Of a stretch of DNA of 64,000 nucleotides, positions 42,043 to 50,936 are shown in pieces. The stretch is taken from positions 558,001-622,000 of the forward strand of contig NZ_CP159831.1 of the NCBI RefSeq assembly GCF_047730075.1. The letters are read 5' to 3'. The stretch's first letter is position 1. The number at the start of each line of letters is the position of its first letter. The notes beneath the pieces were generated by a model, which saw only the letters and a program-made list of their open reading frames with translations, did not search any database and was not told the DNA's origin. A program made the translations under genes and the position numbers. This DNA comes from Njordibacter sp905182035 (GTDB lineage Bacteria > Pseudomonadota > Gammaproteobacteria > Pseudomonadales > Balneatricaceae).

Positions 42043-43320
42043 ATGACTTTGTTTGTATTTGGCATTAACCACACCACGGCCCCTGTTGATGTGCGCGAAA
42101 AGTTAGCCTTTGCGCCAGAAATTACAGCGTCTGCCCTCCAGCAGTTAGTCAGTCAAACAACTGTGTCAGAAGCCGCAATTTTATCTACATGTAACCGCAC
42201 AGAAGTCTACGGCAGGCTGACTTTGGATGCTGTGCAAATTGGTGAGCCCCATTTGGTGGTTGCCAAATGGTTATCTGAGTTTCACCAAGTAACGTTGGAT
42301 CAAGTACTACACCACAGTTATTTCCGACAGGCTGACCAAGCTGTTAAACACATGATGCGAGTGGCCAGTGGTTTAGACTCAATGGTGTTAGGTGAACCAC
42401 AAATATTAGGCCAGTTAAAATCTAGTTTTTCTGTGGCGCGGCAAGAAAAAACCGCCACGAGCCATTTAATACGTATGTTCCAAAGTGCCTTTAATATGGC
42501 CAAGTATGTGCGTACGCATACCGCTATTGGTGAAAACCCAGTATCTGTAGCTTTTGCAGCCGTGGCTATGGCAAGGCAGATTTTTGCCCGTTTGGAAGAC
42601 CAGACAGCACTACTAATTGGTGCTGGTGAGACCATAGAGTTAGTAGCTCGGCATTTGCACGACGCAGGCATAAAACAAATCATTGTAGCTAATCGCACCT
42701 TAGCGCGGGCAGAAGAGTTGGCTCATGAATTTAATGCTCAAGCGGTTTTGCTAGCCGACATTCCAGACTACCTAGCCGTTGCCGATATCGTTATTTCTTC
42801 CACCGCGAGTCAATTACCTATACTAGGTAAAGGTGCGGTTGAGCGAGCGCTTAAGCAACGTAAGCACCAGCTGATGTTTATGGTAGATATTGCTGTGCCT
42901 CGTGATATCGAAGCAGAAGTTAGTGAGTTAGATGACGTCTATTTATATACCGTTGATGATTTAAAAGACGTGATAGACGAGGGTATGCGTTCTCGACGAG
43001 AGGCAGCAAAAGCGGCCGAGGTTATGATTGAAGAAGGCCTTGTAACCTATCTGGAGTCCGAACGTTCATTAGATGCTGTTGGCACTATCCGTGATTATCG
43101 ACAGCGTATGGAAGCTGTACGAGACGACGAACTAGAACGTGCTATGTTGCTGTTAGCCAAGGGTGAAGAACCACAGCTGGTTATGCAGCGCCTTGCCCGA
43201 GGCCTCACCAACAAAATGATGCATGCACCTACAGTGCAATTAAAGAAAGCCAGTGCCCTAGGGGACGACCAAAGCCTAGCGTTATTGCAAACCATGTTTG
43301 ATTTGAATAAAACCTTATGA
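42043..43320 (+). CDS. hemA: Glutamyl-tRNA reductase
   Basis: This 425-residue enzyme makes the first committed step of C5 haem synthesis, reducing glutamyl-tRNA to glutamate-1-semialdehyde. The catalytic Cys50 is in LSTCNRTEVYG. SYFRQADQAVKHMMRVASGL and DSMVLGEPQILGQ follow, and the NADPH domain contains LIGAGETIELVARHL. The C-terminal dimerisation helix region ends normally. It is the first gene of hemA-prfA-prmC-moeB; its stop overlaps the prfA start by 4 bp. Confidence 0.97.
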   Translation: MTLFVFGINHTTAPVDVREKLAFAPEITASALQQLVSQTTVSEAAILSTCNRTEVYGRLTLDAVQIGEPHLVVAKWLSEFHQVTLDQVLHHSYFRQADQAVKHMMRVASGLDSMVLGEPQILGQLKSSFSVARQEKTATSHLIRMFQSAFNMAKYVRTHTAIGENPVSVAFAAVAMARQIFARLEDQTALLIGAGETIELVARHLHDAGIKQIIVANRTLARAEELAHEFNAQAVLLADIPDYLAVADIVISSTASQLPILGKGAVERALKQRKHQLMFMVDIAVPRDIEAEVSELDDVYLYTVDDLKDVIDEGMRSRREAAKAAEVMIEEGLVTYLESERSLDAVGTIRDYRQRMEAVRDDELERAMLLLAKGEEPQLVMQRLARGLTNKMMHAPTVQLKKASALGDDQSLALLQTMFDLNKTL

Positions 43321-44408
43321 AAGCCTCAATACTTAGTAAATTAGAACGCTTGCAGGACCGTTATGAAGAGCTAGAAGCCTTGTTGGGTGTGGCTGAAGTC
43401 ATTATGGACCAAGATAAATTTCGCGCCTATTCCAAAGAATATGCGGAGCTTGAAGATGTAGTAAAAAACTACGGACAGTACGTTCAGTTGCAAGCCGATA
43501 TGGAAGAAGCTCAGCTAATGCTGGCCGAAGATGACGCCGACATGAAAGCCATGGCCGAAGAAGAAATTCTAGATGGCAAGAAACGTCAAGCAGAATTAGA
43601 ATTAGAATTACAGAAGCTGCTGCTGCCAAAGGATCCAAACGATGGTCACAACACCTTTGTGGAAATTCGCGCTGGCACTGGTGGTGATGAAGCAGCTATT
43701 TTCGCTGGAGACCTATATCGCATGTACACTCGTTATGCGGAAAATATGGGTTGGAAGGTTGAGATTATCAGCCAAAATGAAGGTGAGCATGGCGGTTATC
43801 GTGAAATAATTACCCGCATGGTGGGTAATGACGTTTATTCACGCCTGAAGTTTGAGTCTGGAGCTCACCGTGTACAGCGAGTTCCAGAAACAGAATCCCA
43901 AGGCCGTATCCATACCTCTGCCTGTACGGTAGCGGTGATGCCAGAAGTGGATTCGGTAGAAGATGTGGATATTAATAAAGGCGACCTGCGTATCGATACC
44001 TTCCGAGCGTCGGGTGCAGGTGGCCAGCACGTTAACAAAACTGATTCTGCTATTCGTATTACCCACCTGCCATCTGGCACGGTGGTAGAGTGTCAAGATG
44101 AGCGTTCTCAGCACAAGAACAAAGCTAGGGCTATGTCTTTGCTGGCGTCTAGGTTGTTGTCTAGTGCACAAGAAGTGGTTGCCGCAGAGCAAGCGGATGC
44201 CCGTAAGAGTTTAGTGGGTAGTGGAGATCGATCTGAGCGTATTCGTACCTATAACTACCCTCAAGGTAGGGTAACGGATCATCGCATTAACCTGACGCTG
44301 TATAAGTTGGCCGATATTATGGAAGGTGAGGTGAATTGCATTATCGAACCATTAAGCAATGAACATCAGGCTAATTTATTGTCCTCGTTAGCAGAAAATG
44401 AAGGCTAA
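43317..44408 (+). CDS. prfA: Peptide chain release factor 1
   Basis: This 363-residue RF1 recognises UAA and UAG. The catalytic GGQ loop is in FRASGAGGQHVNKTDSA. The codon-recognition region follows the EGEHGGYREI and RVQRVPETESQGRIHTSACT stretches, and the PxT-type tripeptide is in this vicinity. It overlaps hemA (4 bp) and prmC (11 bp). prmC methylates the GGQ glutamine of this protein, explaining the coupling. Confidence 0.97.
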   Translation: MKASILSKLERLQDRYEELEALLGVAEVIMDQDKFRAYSKEYAELEDVVKNYGQYVQLQADMEEAQLMLAEDDADMKAMAEEEILDGKKRQAELELELQKLLLPKDPNDGHNTFVEIRAGTGGDEAAIFAGDLYRMYTRYAENMGWKVEIISQNEGEHGGYREIITRMVGNDVYSRLKFESGAHRVQRVPETESQGRIHTSACTVAVMPEVDSVEDVDINKGDLRIDTFRASGAGGQHVNKTDSAIRITHLPSGTVVECQDERSQHKNKARAMSLLASRLLSSAQEVVAAEQADARKSLVGSGDRSERIRTYNYPQGRVTDHRINLTLYKLADIMEGEVNCIIEPLSNEHQANLLSSLAENEG

Positions 44409-45315
44409 GCCTCGCTCTCTTCTTGGCACTAGCATCCACTCAAGCTATACGCGCCAGCAAGCACTAGCTCGGGCAAAGGAAGAGTTTGCTGGTGCTATAG
44501 AGCCAACGGACAGCCCTCGATTAGACGCTGAACTCCTGCTGTGCCACGTGCTATCTGTTACCAGCGCTAGTCTCTATACTTGGCCAGAGAAACCTTTAAT
44601 GCCAGAGCAGTGGCAGAGTTTTTGGCATCTGGTTCAAGAGCGTTGTTTGGGTAAGCCCGTAGCTCACTTGCTTGGGCAGCAAGGGTTTTGGAGCTTAGTT
44701 TTACAGGTAGATGCGTCTACCTTGATCCCTCGTCCAGAAACGGAATTGTTGGTAGAAGTGGTGCTTGATCTCAACTTACCAGTTCAGGCCAGTGTGATAG
44801 ATCTAGGTACTGGCAGCGGTGCAATTGCCTTGGCTTTAGCCAGTGAGCAACCCCAATGGCATGTTGTGGGTGTGGACCAGTCAGCTAAGGCGGTAAGCCT
44901 AGCTAAGATTAACGCCCACAATTGTAACCTAGAGCGGGTGAGCTTCTATCAGGGGGACTGGGCGCAAGGATTAGTTAAAGATGCTAACAAGCCGCTGCAC
45001 TGTTTGGTTAGCAACCCCCCTTACATAGATGCAGAAGATCCACACCTAAATCAAGGTGACGTGCGTTATGAGCCTTTATCTGCCCTTGTAGCAGACAATC
45101 AGGGTATGGCAGATATCGATACCATTGCTAAACAAGCAGTGCATTTGTTGGCAGTGGGTGGTTGGTTGGCTTTTGAACACGGTTATGACCAAGGTTTAAA
45201 AGTAGCAAAGCTGTTAACCTACTTGGGTTTTAATTTGGTTGTCACACGCAAAGATCATAATGGCCAGGATAGAGTCACCTTTGGTCGATGGTCGGGTAAA
45301 GGGCCAGACAAATAG
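44398..45315 (+). CDS. prmC: Release-factor glutamine methyltransferase PrmC
   Basis: This 305-residue SAM enzyme methylates the GGQ glutamine of RF1 and RF2. N-terminal helical domain, then SAM motif VIDLGTGSGAIALALASEQP and the hallmark NPPY motif (LVSNPPYIDAEDPHL). RPETELLVEVVL is the conserved linker. It overlaps prfA by 11 bp. The N-terminus is about 20 residues longer than usual, so a later start cannot be excluded. Confidence 0.95.
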   Translation: MKAKPRSLLGTSIHSSYTRQQALARAKEEFAGAIEPTDSPRLDAELLLCHVLSVTSASLYTWPEKPLMPEQWQSFWHLVQERCLGKPVAHLLGQQGFWSLVLQVDASTLIPRPETELLVEVVLDLNLPVQASVIDLGTGSGAIALALASEQPQWHVVGVDQSAKAVSLAKINAHNCNLERVSFYQGDWAQGLVKDANKPLHCLVSNPPYIDAEDPHLNQGDVRYEPLSALVADNQGMADIDTIAKQAVHLLAVGGWLAFEHGYDQGLKVAKLLTYLGFNLVVTRKDHNGQDRVTFGRWSGKGPDK

Positions 45316-45329
45316 CCGTAGGACTAATT

Positions 45330-46076
45330 ATGAACGATGAGCAGTTGCAGCGTTATAGTAGGCAAATCATGTTGCCAGAATTTGATTACCAAGGTCAGCA
45401 AAGTTTGCTGAATTCTAGAGTGCTCATTATTGGGTTAGGTGGCTTGGGTAGTCCTGTGGCTCTTTATTTGGCGTCAGCTGGCGTAGGCACTTTAGTTTTG
45501 GCAGACGACGACGTGGTGGATCACTCCAATTTGCAGCGCCAGATTATTCATGGCGAAGTTGATGTGGGAGTCAGTAAAGTGGCGTCTGCCCAACAGAGTA
45601 TTGCTGCCCTTAACAGTGACGTGCTAGTGGTGGCTTTACATCTGCGACTTAAAGGTGAGGTACTGGCTGAAGAGGTGCAAAAGGCCGATATTGTATTGGA
45701 TTGCTGTGATAACTTAACCACTCGTTTAGCAGTGAATGAGGCCTGTTTGCGGCACCAAACACCTCTGGTTTCCGGTGCTGCCATTCGTATGGAAGGCCAA
45801 GTTACCGTGGTGGACCCGCGTCAACCAAACACACCCTGTTACCATTGTTTGATGCAGCTCACAGGCGAGCAAGAACAAAGCTGTTCAACCAATGGTGTGA
45901 TGGCGCCACTGGTTGGTATTATTGGCGCGATTCAAGCTATGGAGGCCATAAAAGTGCTTTCTAACCTTGGTCAGCCATTGGTGGGTAAGCTGTTGTTATT
46001 GGAAGCAAAAACTATGCAGTGGCAAACTTTTGGTTTACCTAAAGATCCGCACTGTCCAAGCTGCGGCACGATTTAA
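45330..46076 (+). CDS. moeB: Molybdopterin-synthase adenylyltransferase (MoeB / HesA-type E1-like)
   Basis: This 248-residue E1-like enzyme adenylates the C-terminus of a ubiquitin-like sulfur carrier (MoaD or ThiS). ATP site: VLIIGLGGLGSPVALYLASA, then DDDVVDHSNLQRQIIH and the adenylate-site Arg (NLQRQ). Zinc cysteines occur as CYHC near residue 171-174 and CPSC near the C-terminus. A Cys-containing CSTNGVMAP loop is also conserved. It is the last gene of the hemA operon, as in Pseudomonas, but murI does not follow; tRNA genes do. Confidence 0.92.
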   Translation: MNDEQLQRYSRQIMLPEFDYQGQQSLLNSRVLIIGLGGLGSPVALYLASAGVGTLVLADDDVVDHSNLQRQIIHGEVDVGVSKVASAQQSIAALNSDVLVVALHLRLKGEVLAEEVQKADIVLDCCDNLTTRLAVNEACLRHQTPLVSGAAIRMEGQVTVVDPRQPNTPCYHCLMQLTGEQEQSCSTNGVMAPLVGIIGAIQAMEAIKVLSNLGQPLVGKLLLLEAKTMQWQTFGLPKDPHCPSCGTI

Positions 46077-46135
46077 TTTTTTTCAGGTTATTTGCTTTTT
46101 TTTAGCATTTTTTAAGTTAGTGTGGGCGTAGGTGC

Positions 46136-46163
46136 TTGACTCTGAATCTCAATGGTTTAATAT
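46136..46163 (+). promoter_or_regulatory. Sigma-70 promoter of the tRNA cluster
   Basis: TTGACT (46136-46141) and TAATAT (46158-46163) are separated by 16 bp. They are followed by a GC-rich discriminator (ACGCGCTC), as expected for a stable-RNA promoter under stringent control. Transcription would begin just before tRNA-Ser at 46177. Confidence 0.75.
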
Positions 46164-46176
46164 ACGCGCTCTCTGC

Positions 46177-46267
46177 GGAGGGGTGGCAGAGTGGTCGAAT
46201 GCAACGGTCTTGAAAACCGTCGTGGGTTAATAGCCCACCGAGAGTTCGAATCTCTCCTCCTCCGCCA
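46177..46267 (+). tRNA. tRNA-Ser (TGA anticodon)
   Basis: A 91-nt class II tRNA starts GGAGGGGTGGCAGAGTGGTC, with anticodon loop CTTGAAA, a long variable arm (CGTGGGTTAATAGCCCACC) and an encoded CCA at 46265-46267. The acceptor stem has one G-U pair. Confidence 0.95.
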
Positions 46268-46374
46268 TTTTATTTGTGCAGGTGTGGTTTTATAACGGCG
46301 TCTGAGTAGTAACGTATTAAGAACTTCATACTATGCATTAAGGGGCATAATCTACCAAGCCCCGCAGAGAATTT

Positions 46375-46450
46375 GGGTCGTTAGCTCAGTTGGTAGAGCA
46401 GTTGGCTTTTAACCAATTGGTCGGGCGTTCGAGCCGCCCACGACCCACCA
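46375..46450 (+). tRNA. tRNA-Lys (TTT anticodon), copy 1
   Basis: 76 nt starting GGGTCGTTAGCTCAGTTGGT, anticodon loop CTTTTAA, T-loop TTCGAGC and encoded CCA. A GGGGC...GCCCC pair in the leader just upstream could form a small hairpin before the mature 5' end. Confidence 0.96.
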
Positions 46451-46559
46451 TATTAAACCGTATCAACCGGTTAATGTTGATAAACATATTACAGTAGGCT
46501 GTACAGCAGTAAAAATCAGGTAATAAGGGGCGCAATCTACCAAGCCCCAAAGAGAATTT

Positions 46560-46635
46560 GGGTCGTTAGCTCAGTTGGTAGAGCAGTTGGCTTTTAACCA
46601 ATTGGTCGGGCGTTCGAGCCGCCCACGACCCACCA
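46560..46635 (+). tRNA. tRNA-Lys (TTT anticodon), copy 2
   Basis: The 76 nt are identical to copy 1, including CCA. It is the last gene of the Ser-Lys-Lys cluster and is followed within 10 bp by a terminator hairpin. Confidence 0.96.
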
Positions 46636-46642
46636 TCACAAG

Positions 46643-46679
46643 AAAAAGCCCTCGCTAGGAAACCAGTGGGGGCTTTTTT
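46643..46679. terminator. Bidirectional terminator between the tRNA cluster and DUF1853
   Basis: AAAAAGCCCTCGCT and AGTGGGGGCTTTTTT pair with minor mismatches and flank a short loop. An A-run on one side and a T-run on the other let it work for the plus-strand tRNAs and the minus-strand DUF1853 gene, whose stop codon lies within it. Confidence 0.75.
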
Positions 46680-47635
46680 GTGGCCAAAATTAAGCCGCGA
46701 TTTTTGAATACCCATGGTTGAGTCCTATCAGTGTGCTCATATATCAATACCATATTGGGCCAAGGGTCTGCAGTGGTACGCAAGATAAGTTCGTTATAGC
46801 ATATAGGCTGAGGTTCACTGTAGTGTCTTGGCCCACCGATCCAATGCCATTTAGGTAGAATGATGAAACCTCTTTGTGGCCCGTGTATGGTTTTTAGCTG
46901 CGCAACCTCATGGTGTTCTATCCACCAACCTCGTTGATGTTGTGGATTAAGGCCGATATCTTCTACAACGGTGGATTGCCAGTTTTCATAGGCGTAGAAC
47001 AACATGCCTGTTAACAGCAGTTGCTGCCGTGTTGGCAGGGGCACATGTTGTTGCTGCAAAAAATCCAACGCTTCTGCGGTCTGGCTTAATGACAGTTGGT
47101 GTTGGCGTAACCGGTCCCATTTAAGGTCCAGACGATCGTGTCCAGCGGGGCCGACAAAGTCTATTAGCTGGGTGCCGCCTTTTTTGAGTAAATAGAACTT
47201 TATGGCAAGCTCTAAATGGACTATTTCTGAAGATTTATTTTGGTAGATTAGGTCCAGCTCCCCAAGTGTACGTTCAGGGGTTTGGATAACGAGGTTGCGG
47301 GCTATGATGTTGTTGGTCGACGATGACGCAAACAAGCGATCTACACAATCTTCAAAATGTTTTCCCAGACGATAAGCCGGCTGAGCAGGATAGGTGCATA
47401 GGCACATCGAAGATAGGTCAGTTTCATGAACCGTATCTTGAGGCTTAAAAATGGTCACTTCTGGCGTGGCTGACATAAGGGGTTGGCTTTGTAATAACCA
47501 ATTCACGTCTTGTTGAATGTCCACCTTGATAGGGCTGCCAGATTGATGATTTTTTTGATCTTGTTGGCCCACAATAGACGACCCTAGGTTACCATTTAAT
47601 AACTGAGTATAATGGCAGAGATGAACGCGATACAA
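46655..47635 (-). CDS. DUF1853 family protein (PD-(D/E)XK-like)
   Basis: This 326-residue protein matches DUF1853: RLGKHFEDCVDRLFASS near residue 90-105, then TLGELDLIYQ and HLELAIKFYLL. The G-E-x-D ... E-x-A-x-K pattern is that of a nuclease-like PD-(D/E)XK core. PKWHWIGGPRHYSE lies in the C-terminal part. No biological role is established. The upstream end overlaps the divergent MFS gene by 24 bp, so the true start may be internal. The promoters of both genes must overlap coding sequence, or the annotated starts are too long. Confidence 0.8.
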   Translation of the reverse strand: MYRVHLCHYTQLLNGNLGSSIVGQQDQKNHQSGSPIKVDIQQDVNWLLQSQPLMSATPEVTIFKPQDTVHETDLSSMCLCTYPAQPAYRLGKHFEDCVDRLFASSSTNNIIARNLVIQTPERTLGELDLIYQNKSSEIVHLELAIKFYLLKKGGTQLIDFVGPAGHDRLDLKWDRLRQHQLSLSQTAEALDFLQQQHVPLPTRQQLLLTGMLFYAYENWQSTVVEDIGLNPQHQRGWWIEHHEVAQLKTIHGPQRGFIILPKWHWIGGPRHYSEPQPICYNELILRTTADPWPNMVLIYEHTDRTQPWVFKNRGLILATKKPPLVS

Positions 47636-49021
47636 CTACAATCCTATTATGATCAAACACCTAGGGCCAGACGTATGGCGCTTGTGAGCGTGGGTTTGGT
47701 GATGATGATTTGCTCTTTAGCCTTATCAGCAGTGAATATTGCCATACCTCGTATTGCTGAGGACTTGCAAGCTAGTGCTATGGCGGTGAGTTTGATTCCT
47801 GTGGCTATGTTGTGGGGCAATGTGGTGTTTTTATTACCCATCGGCCGTATCGCAGACATTGTTGGCCGCAAGCGTGTATTTGTCAGTGGAATGGTATTAT
47901 TTATATTGTCTTCTCTGTGTGTTTTGTTACCGCAATCTATTGGATCCTTGTTGCTGATTCGCGTGGCACAAGGCATTTCTAGCTCTATGGTGTATGGCAC
48001 AAGTATGGCGATTATTGGCGTGGTTTATGCTAATTCAAACCGTGGCCAAGCCCTAGGGATTGCATCATCATCGGTATATCTAGGGCTAACCCTTGGTCCT
48101 TTAATAGGAGGTTGGTTAACTGAGCACTGGGGCTGGAAAAGTGTATTTTGGGCACCTATTCCGATCTTAATTTTGTGTTTAGTGGTACTGTCTACCTACG
48201 TAAAAGGCGATTGGAAATCATACCTTAGAGCTAAGTTTGATTGGCAGGGTAGTTTGATTTTTGCAGCTTGGGTCAGCGCATTTATGATGGGGTTGTCGCG
48301 CTTAACTGATTGGCGATTTGCACTGTTAGCTATCTTAGGATTGATGTTGTTGGCTATTTTTGTGTGGCATCAATCGAAAATCGAATCACCTTTAATACGG
48401 CTCTCTGCGTTGAGGGCTAATCGCATTTTTAACCGTTCTTTGTTATCAGCTTTCTTTATTTATGGCTCTAGTTTTTCCATGGTTTTTTTGCTGAGTTTGT
48501 ATTTGCAGTATATTCATCAGCTTAGTCCCAGTGAAGCGGGCCAAATCCTGTTGATTCAAACCCTGATCATGATGGTGTTAGCGCCAATAACTGGCCGCTT
48601 GTCAGATCGCTTTGAACCTAGGGTATTATCGACCTTTGGTTGTCTGCTATTTGTTATTGGTTATGCCATGTTGTTTAGGCTAGATATGCACACCTCTTTA
48701 CAGTACGTGATGCTGGCATTAGTGTTTTTAGGTTTGGGCTTTGGTTTCTTTTCTTCCCCCAATAACAATGCTGCTATTGGCTCGGTGCCTGCAGATAAAT
48801 TGAGCATTGCTGCAGTGTTGCTCAATTTGGCACGTACTATGGGCAATATGGTGAGCTCTGCAATTGTAATGACACTCTTTAGTGTCACCATGGGTGGCGC
48901 GGCGATCACCGCAGAACTTTACCCGCAGCTTTTGTTAGTGATCAAAATCACCATGGTTTTGTCTGTGTGTTACGCATTGATTGCTGCTACATTCTCCTAC
49001 CGACGCGGCACTATTCATTAG
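47612..49021 (+). CDS. MFS drug/solute exporter (DHA2-like, about 14 TM)
   Basis: This 469-residue membrane transporter has about 14 predicted spans. The MFS motif A region (LPIGRIADIVGRKRVFVSGM) and motif C (LGLTLGPLIGGWLTEHWGWK) are clear and identify a proton-driven antiporter of the EmrB/QacA type. The substrate cannot be told. ATG 47612 or 47621 is the start. It is divergent from DUF1853 and convergent with greB, overlapping the greB stop by 4 bp. Confidence 0.87.
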   Translation: MAEMNAIQLQSYYDQTPRARRMALVSVGLVMMICSLALSAVNIAIPRIAEDLQASAMAVSLIPVAMLWGNVVFLLPIGRIADIVGRKRVFVSGMVLFILSSLCVLLPQSIGSLLLIRVAQGISSSMVYGTSMAIIGVVYANSNRGQALGIASSSVYLGLTLGPLIGGWLTEHWGWKSVFWAPIPILILCLVVLSTYVKGDWKSYLRAKFDWQGSLIFAAWVSAFMMGLSRLTDWRFALLAILGLMLLAIFVWHQSKIESPLIRLSALRANRIFNRSLLSAFFIYGSSFSMVFLLSLYLQYIHQLSPSEAGQILLIQTLIMMVLAPITGRLSDRFEPRVLSTFGCLLFVIGYAMLFRLDMHTSLQYVMLALVFLGLGFGFFSSPNNNAAIGSVPADKLSIAAVLLNLARTMGNMVSSAIVMTLFSVTMGGAAITAELYPQLLLVIKITMVLSVCYALIAATFSYRRGTIH

Positions 49022-49548
49022 TTGGGCTGAACACCTAAGTACTTGATAGCAGTAATGTCATAGCCTTTGTTTAGGTTGTTTAGCTCTACTCTATCATCTA
49101 ACTTTTTGCCAATAAGCGCCAAGGCAAGGGGCGAGTCTATGCTGATATAACCCGAACTAGGGTTAAGTTCGTCTGCGCCAACAATCCGATAATGCCGTTC
49201 ATTGTCATCGTCGTCAATTAAGGTGACCCAAGCACCAAAATACACTTTATTTGGATCGGCAGGTAACCCTTCTACCACCTTGATATGATCAAGGCGTCTT
49301 TGTAAGTAAAGAATGCGGCTGTCCATCTCGCGGAGCATTTTTTTGCCATAAATGTATTCGGCATTTTCTGAACGATCCCCCAAAGCGGCGGCTTCCTGCA
49401 CAGCTAGAGTGATCACTGGACGTTTGTTACGCCACAGATCATCTAGCTCATCTTTAAGTGCCGCTGCACCTTCTGGGGTGATTAAAGGTGAGCGTTTTGG
49501 ACCTGGTGGGCGGTAGCGCCCAGCGAAACGCTGGTTTGCAGGTTTCAT
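49018..49548 (-). CDS. greB: Transcription elongation factor GreB
   Basis: This 176-residue Gre factor rescues backtracked RNA polymerase. The N-terminal coiled coil starts PLITPEGAAALKDELDDLW and carries the acidic tip residues in ALGDRSENAEYIYGKKMLRE. The C-terminal FKBP-like domain includes NEHYR-type and SPLALALIGKKLDDRVEL. The basic N-terminal extension (NQRFAGRYRPPGPKRS) and SENAEYIYGK stretch indicate GreB over GreA. It overlaps the rsmE stop by 4 bp, so the two are co-transcribed. Confidence 0.92.
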   Translation of the reverse strand: MKPANQRFAGRYRPPGPKRSPLITPEGAAALKDELDDLWRNKRPVITLAVQEAAALGDRSENAEYIYGKKMLREMDSRILYLQRRLDHIKVVEGLPADPNKVYFGAWVTLIDDDDNERHYRIVGADELNPSSGYISIDSPLALALIGKKLDDRVELNNLNKGYDITAIKYLGVQPN

Positions 49549-50261
49549 AGGGCACAGAGCCTCGAAATGGCCACAGGAATTGTGGTCTCTACTCGCATAA
49601 TTCGAGGGCCAAGGGAGAATGGTATAAATCCTTGTTCGGCCAATTTATCCACTTCATAGTCAGTGAAGCCGCCTTCAGGGCCAATGGCTAAAGTAGTGGC
49701 CTTTTTATTTGCGTTAGGGCATGGGTGAGCACTGCGGGGATGGGCCACAAGGCGACGGCTATCAGCTGCCCATTGGTTAAGATTATCTTCTACGTAGGGC
49801 TTAAATAACTTGGCTTTGTGCACCAAAGGCAGTTGTGTAGTGCCCGCTTGCTCTAGGCCTAAAAGTAAGTTTTCATAAATGCTTAGAGGCTGCAAAAATG
49901 GTGTTTGCCAATAGCTTTTTTCCACTTTAGCACTGTTTAATAGGGTGATTTCGCTTACTCCTAGGGTGGCGCAAGTCTGTAATATTCTGCGCATCATTTT
50001 AGGTCTAGGTACGGCAAGTAGTAATTTTAAAGCAAGGGGTGTGGGGCCGTCTTGGTTAAGTGTTATTTCAAGCTGAGTTTCGTGCTCGCTGTGGGCGATT
50101 ACCTTGCCTAAGCCAATAGCGCCATTAACCTGACCTACTCTAAGGGTGTCGCCAATTACTGGCCTAATCACTTTAGCAAGATGGGTTTGGCGACGAGGGT
50201 CGGTAATTTGAATTTGTCCCATGGAAGACAGTTCATCAACGTTAAAAAGTAGTATATTCAT
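49545..50261 (-). CDS. rsmE: 16S rRNA (uracil1498-N3)-methyltransferase
   Basis: This 238-residue SPOUT-class methyltransferase modifies U1498 of 16S rRNA. An N-terminal PUA-like domain (HLAKVIRPVIGDTLRVGQVN) is followed by the knotted SAM domain with AVPRPKMMRRILQTCATLGV, EQAGTTQLP, LAIGPEGGFTDYEVDKLAEQ and SLGPRIMRVETTIPVAI. The ATG at 50261 is chosen because family proteins start near here (MNILLF); the longer frame overlaps the udk gene. It is divergent from udk. Confidence 0.93.
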   Translation of the reverse strand: MNILLFNVDELSSMGQIQITDPRRQTHLAKVIRPVIGDTLRVGQVNGAIGLGKVIAHSEHETQLEITLNQDGPTPLALKLLLAVPRPKMMRRILQTCATLGVSEITLLNSAKVEKSYWQTPFLQPLSIYENLLLGLEQAGTTQLPLVHKAKLFKPYVEDNLNQWAADSRRLVAHPRSAHPCPNANKKATTLAIGPEGGFTDYEVDKLAEQGFIPFSLGPRIMRVETTIPVAISRLCAL

Positions 50262-50307
50262 AGCTGCACAGTATAATGGGTCATTACATATATGTGTTGG
50301 AGTTTGT

Positions 50308-50916
50308 GTGGTTATTATTGGAATTGCAGGCCCCTCGGCTTCGGGCAAAAGTCTGTTGGCTAAAAATATAATCGAAGGCTTCGATTCAGATCAAGTGGTG
50401 ATGATGTCGGAAGACAGCTACTATAAAGATCAACGTAATATGTCTAAAGCACAGCGTAATCTCACCAACTATGATCATCCAGATGCTATGGATCATGAAT
50501 TAATGGCGCAACATCTCACTGCGTTAGCAGCGGGCCAATCCGTTGAGCAGCCTATATATAGTTTTTATGAACATTTACGAGAATCAAAAACAGTTGTAAT
50601 GAAACCTTGTAAGGTGCTGATTGTTGAGGGTATTCTATTGTTCACTCAAGAACAGTTACGGTCTTTGTTTAACCTGCGCATTTTTATGGATGTGCCGTTG
50701 GATATTTGCTTAATTAGACGTTTAGAGCGCGATGTAAATGAGAGAGGTCGGGATTTGAAGTCGGTTTTAACTCAGTATCAAACTACCGTAAGACCAGGCT
50801 TTTTTAACCATGTATCACCATCTCGTGAACATGCGGATTTAATCGTGCCAGAAGGTGGTGAGAATCCAGCCGCTATAGAATTATTAAAAGCCCGTGTCGC
50901 TCAAATGCTGACGTAA
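50308..50916 (+). CDS. udk: Uridine kinase
   Basis: This 202-residue P-loop kinase phosphorylates uridine and cytidine in salvage. Walker A is GIAGPSASGKSLLA. EDSYYKDQRNMSKAQRNLTN with NYDHPDAMDHELM is the nucleoside site, and IVEGILLF and DICLIRRLERDVNERGRD (lid) follow. The GTG at 50308 has GGAG at 50299-50302; earlier in-frame starts would overlap rsmE. It is shorter at the C-terminus than E. coli Udk. Confidence 0.9.
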   Translation: MVIIGIAGPSASGKSLLAKNIIEGFDSDQVVMMSEDSYYKDQRNMSKAQRNLTNYDHPDAMDHELMAQHLTALAAGQSVEQPIYSFYEHLRESKTVVMKPCKVLIVEGILLFTQEQLRSLFNLRIFMDVPLDICLIRRLERDVNERGRDLKSVLTQYQTTVRPGFFNHVSPSREHADLIVPEGGENPAAIELLKARVAQMLT

Positions 50917-50936
50917 GCTTAACTTGGAGACATACG

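Larger units (their letters stand above)
46340..46635 (+). repeat. Tandem duplication of a tRNA-Lys unit with its leader
   Basis: Two direct copies of about 110 bp (46340-46450 and 46526-46635) each consist of a 35-bp leader (AAGGGGC, AATCTACCAAGCCCC and AGAGAATTT in both) followed by an identical tRNA-Lys. The intervening 75 bp differ. The leader copies differ by a few bases while the tRNA genes are identical. Confidence 0.85.

Noticed and set aside
43839..44192. Long minus-strand open frames within prfA
   Set aside because: Shadows of a highly conserved coding sequence; no independent support.
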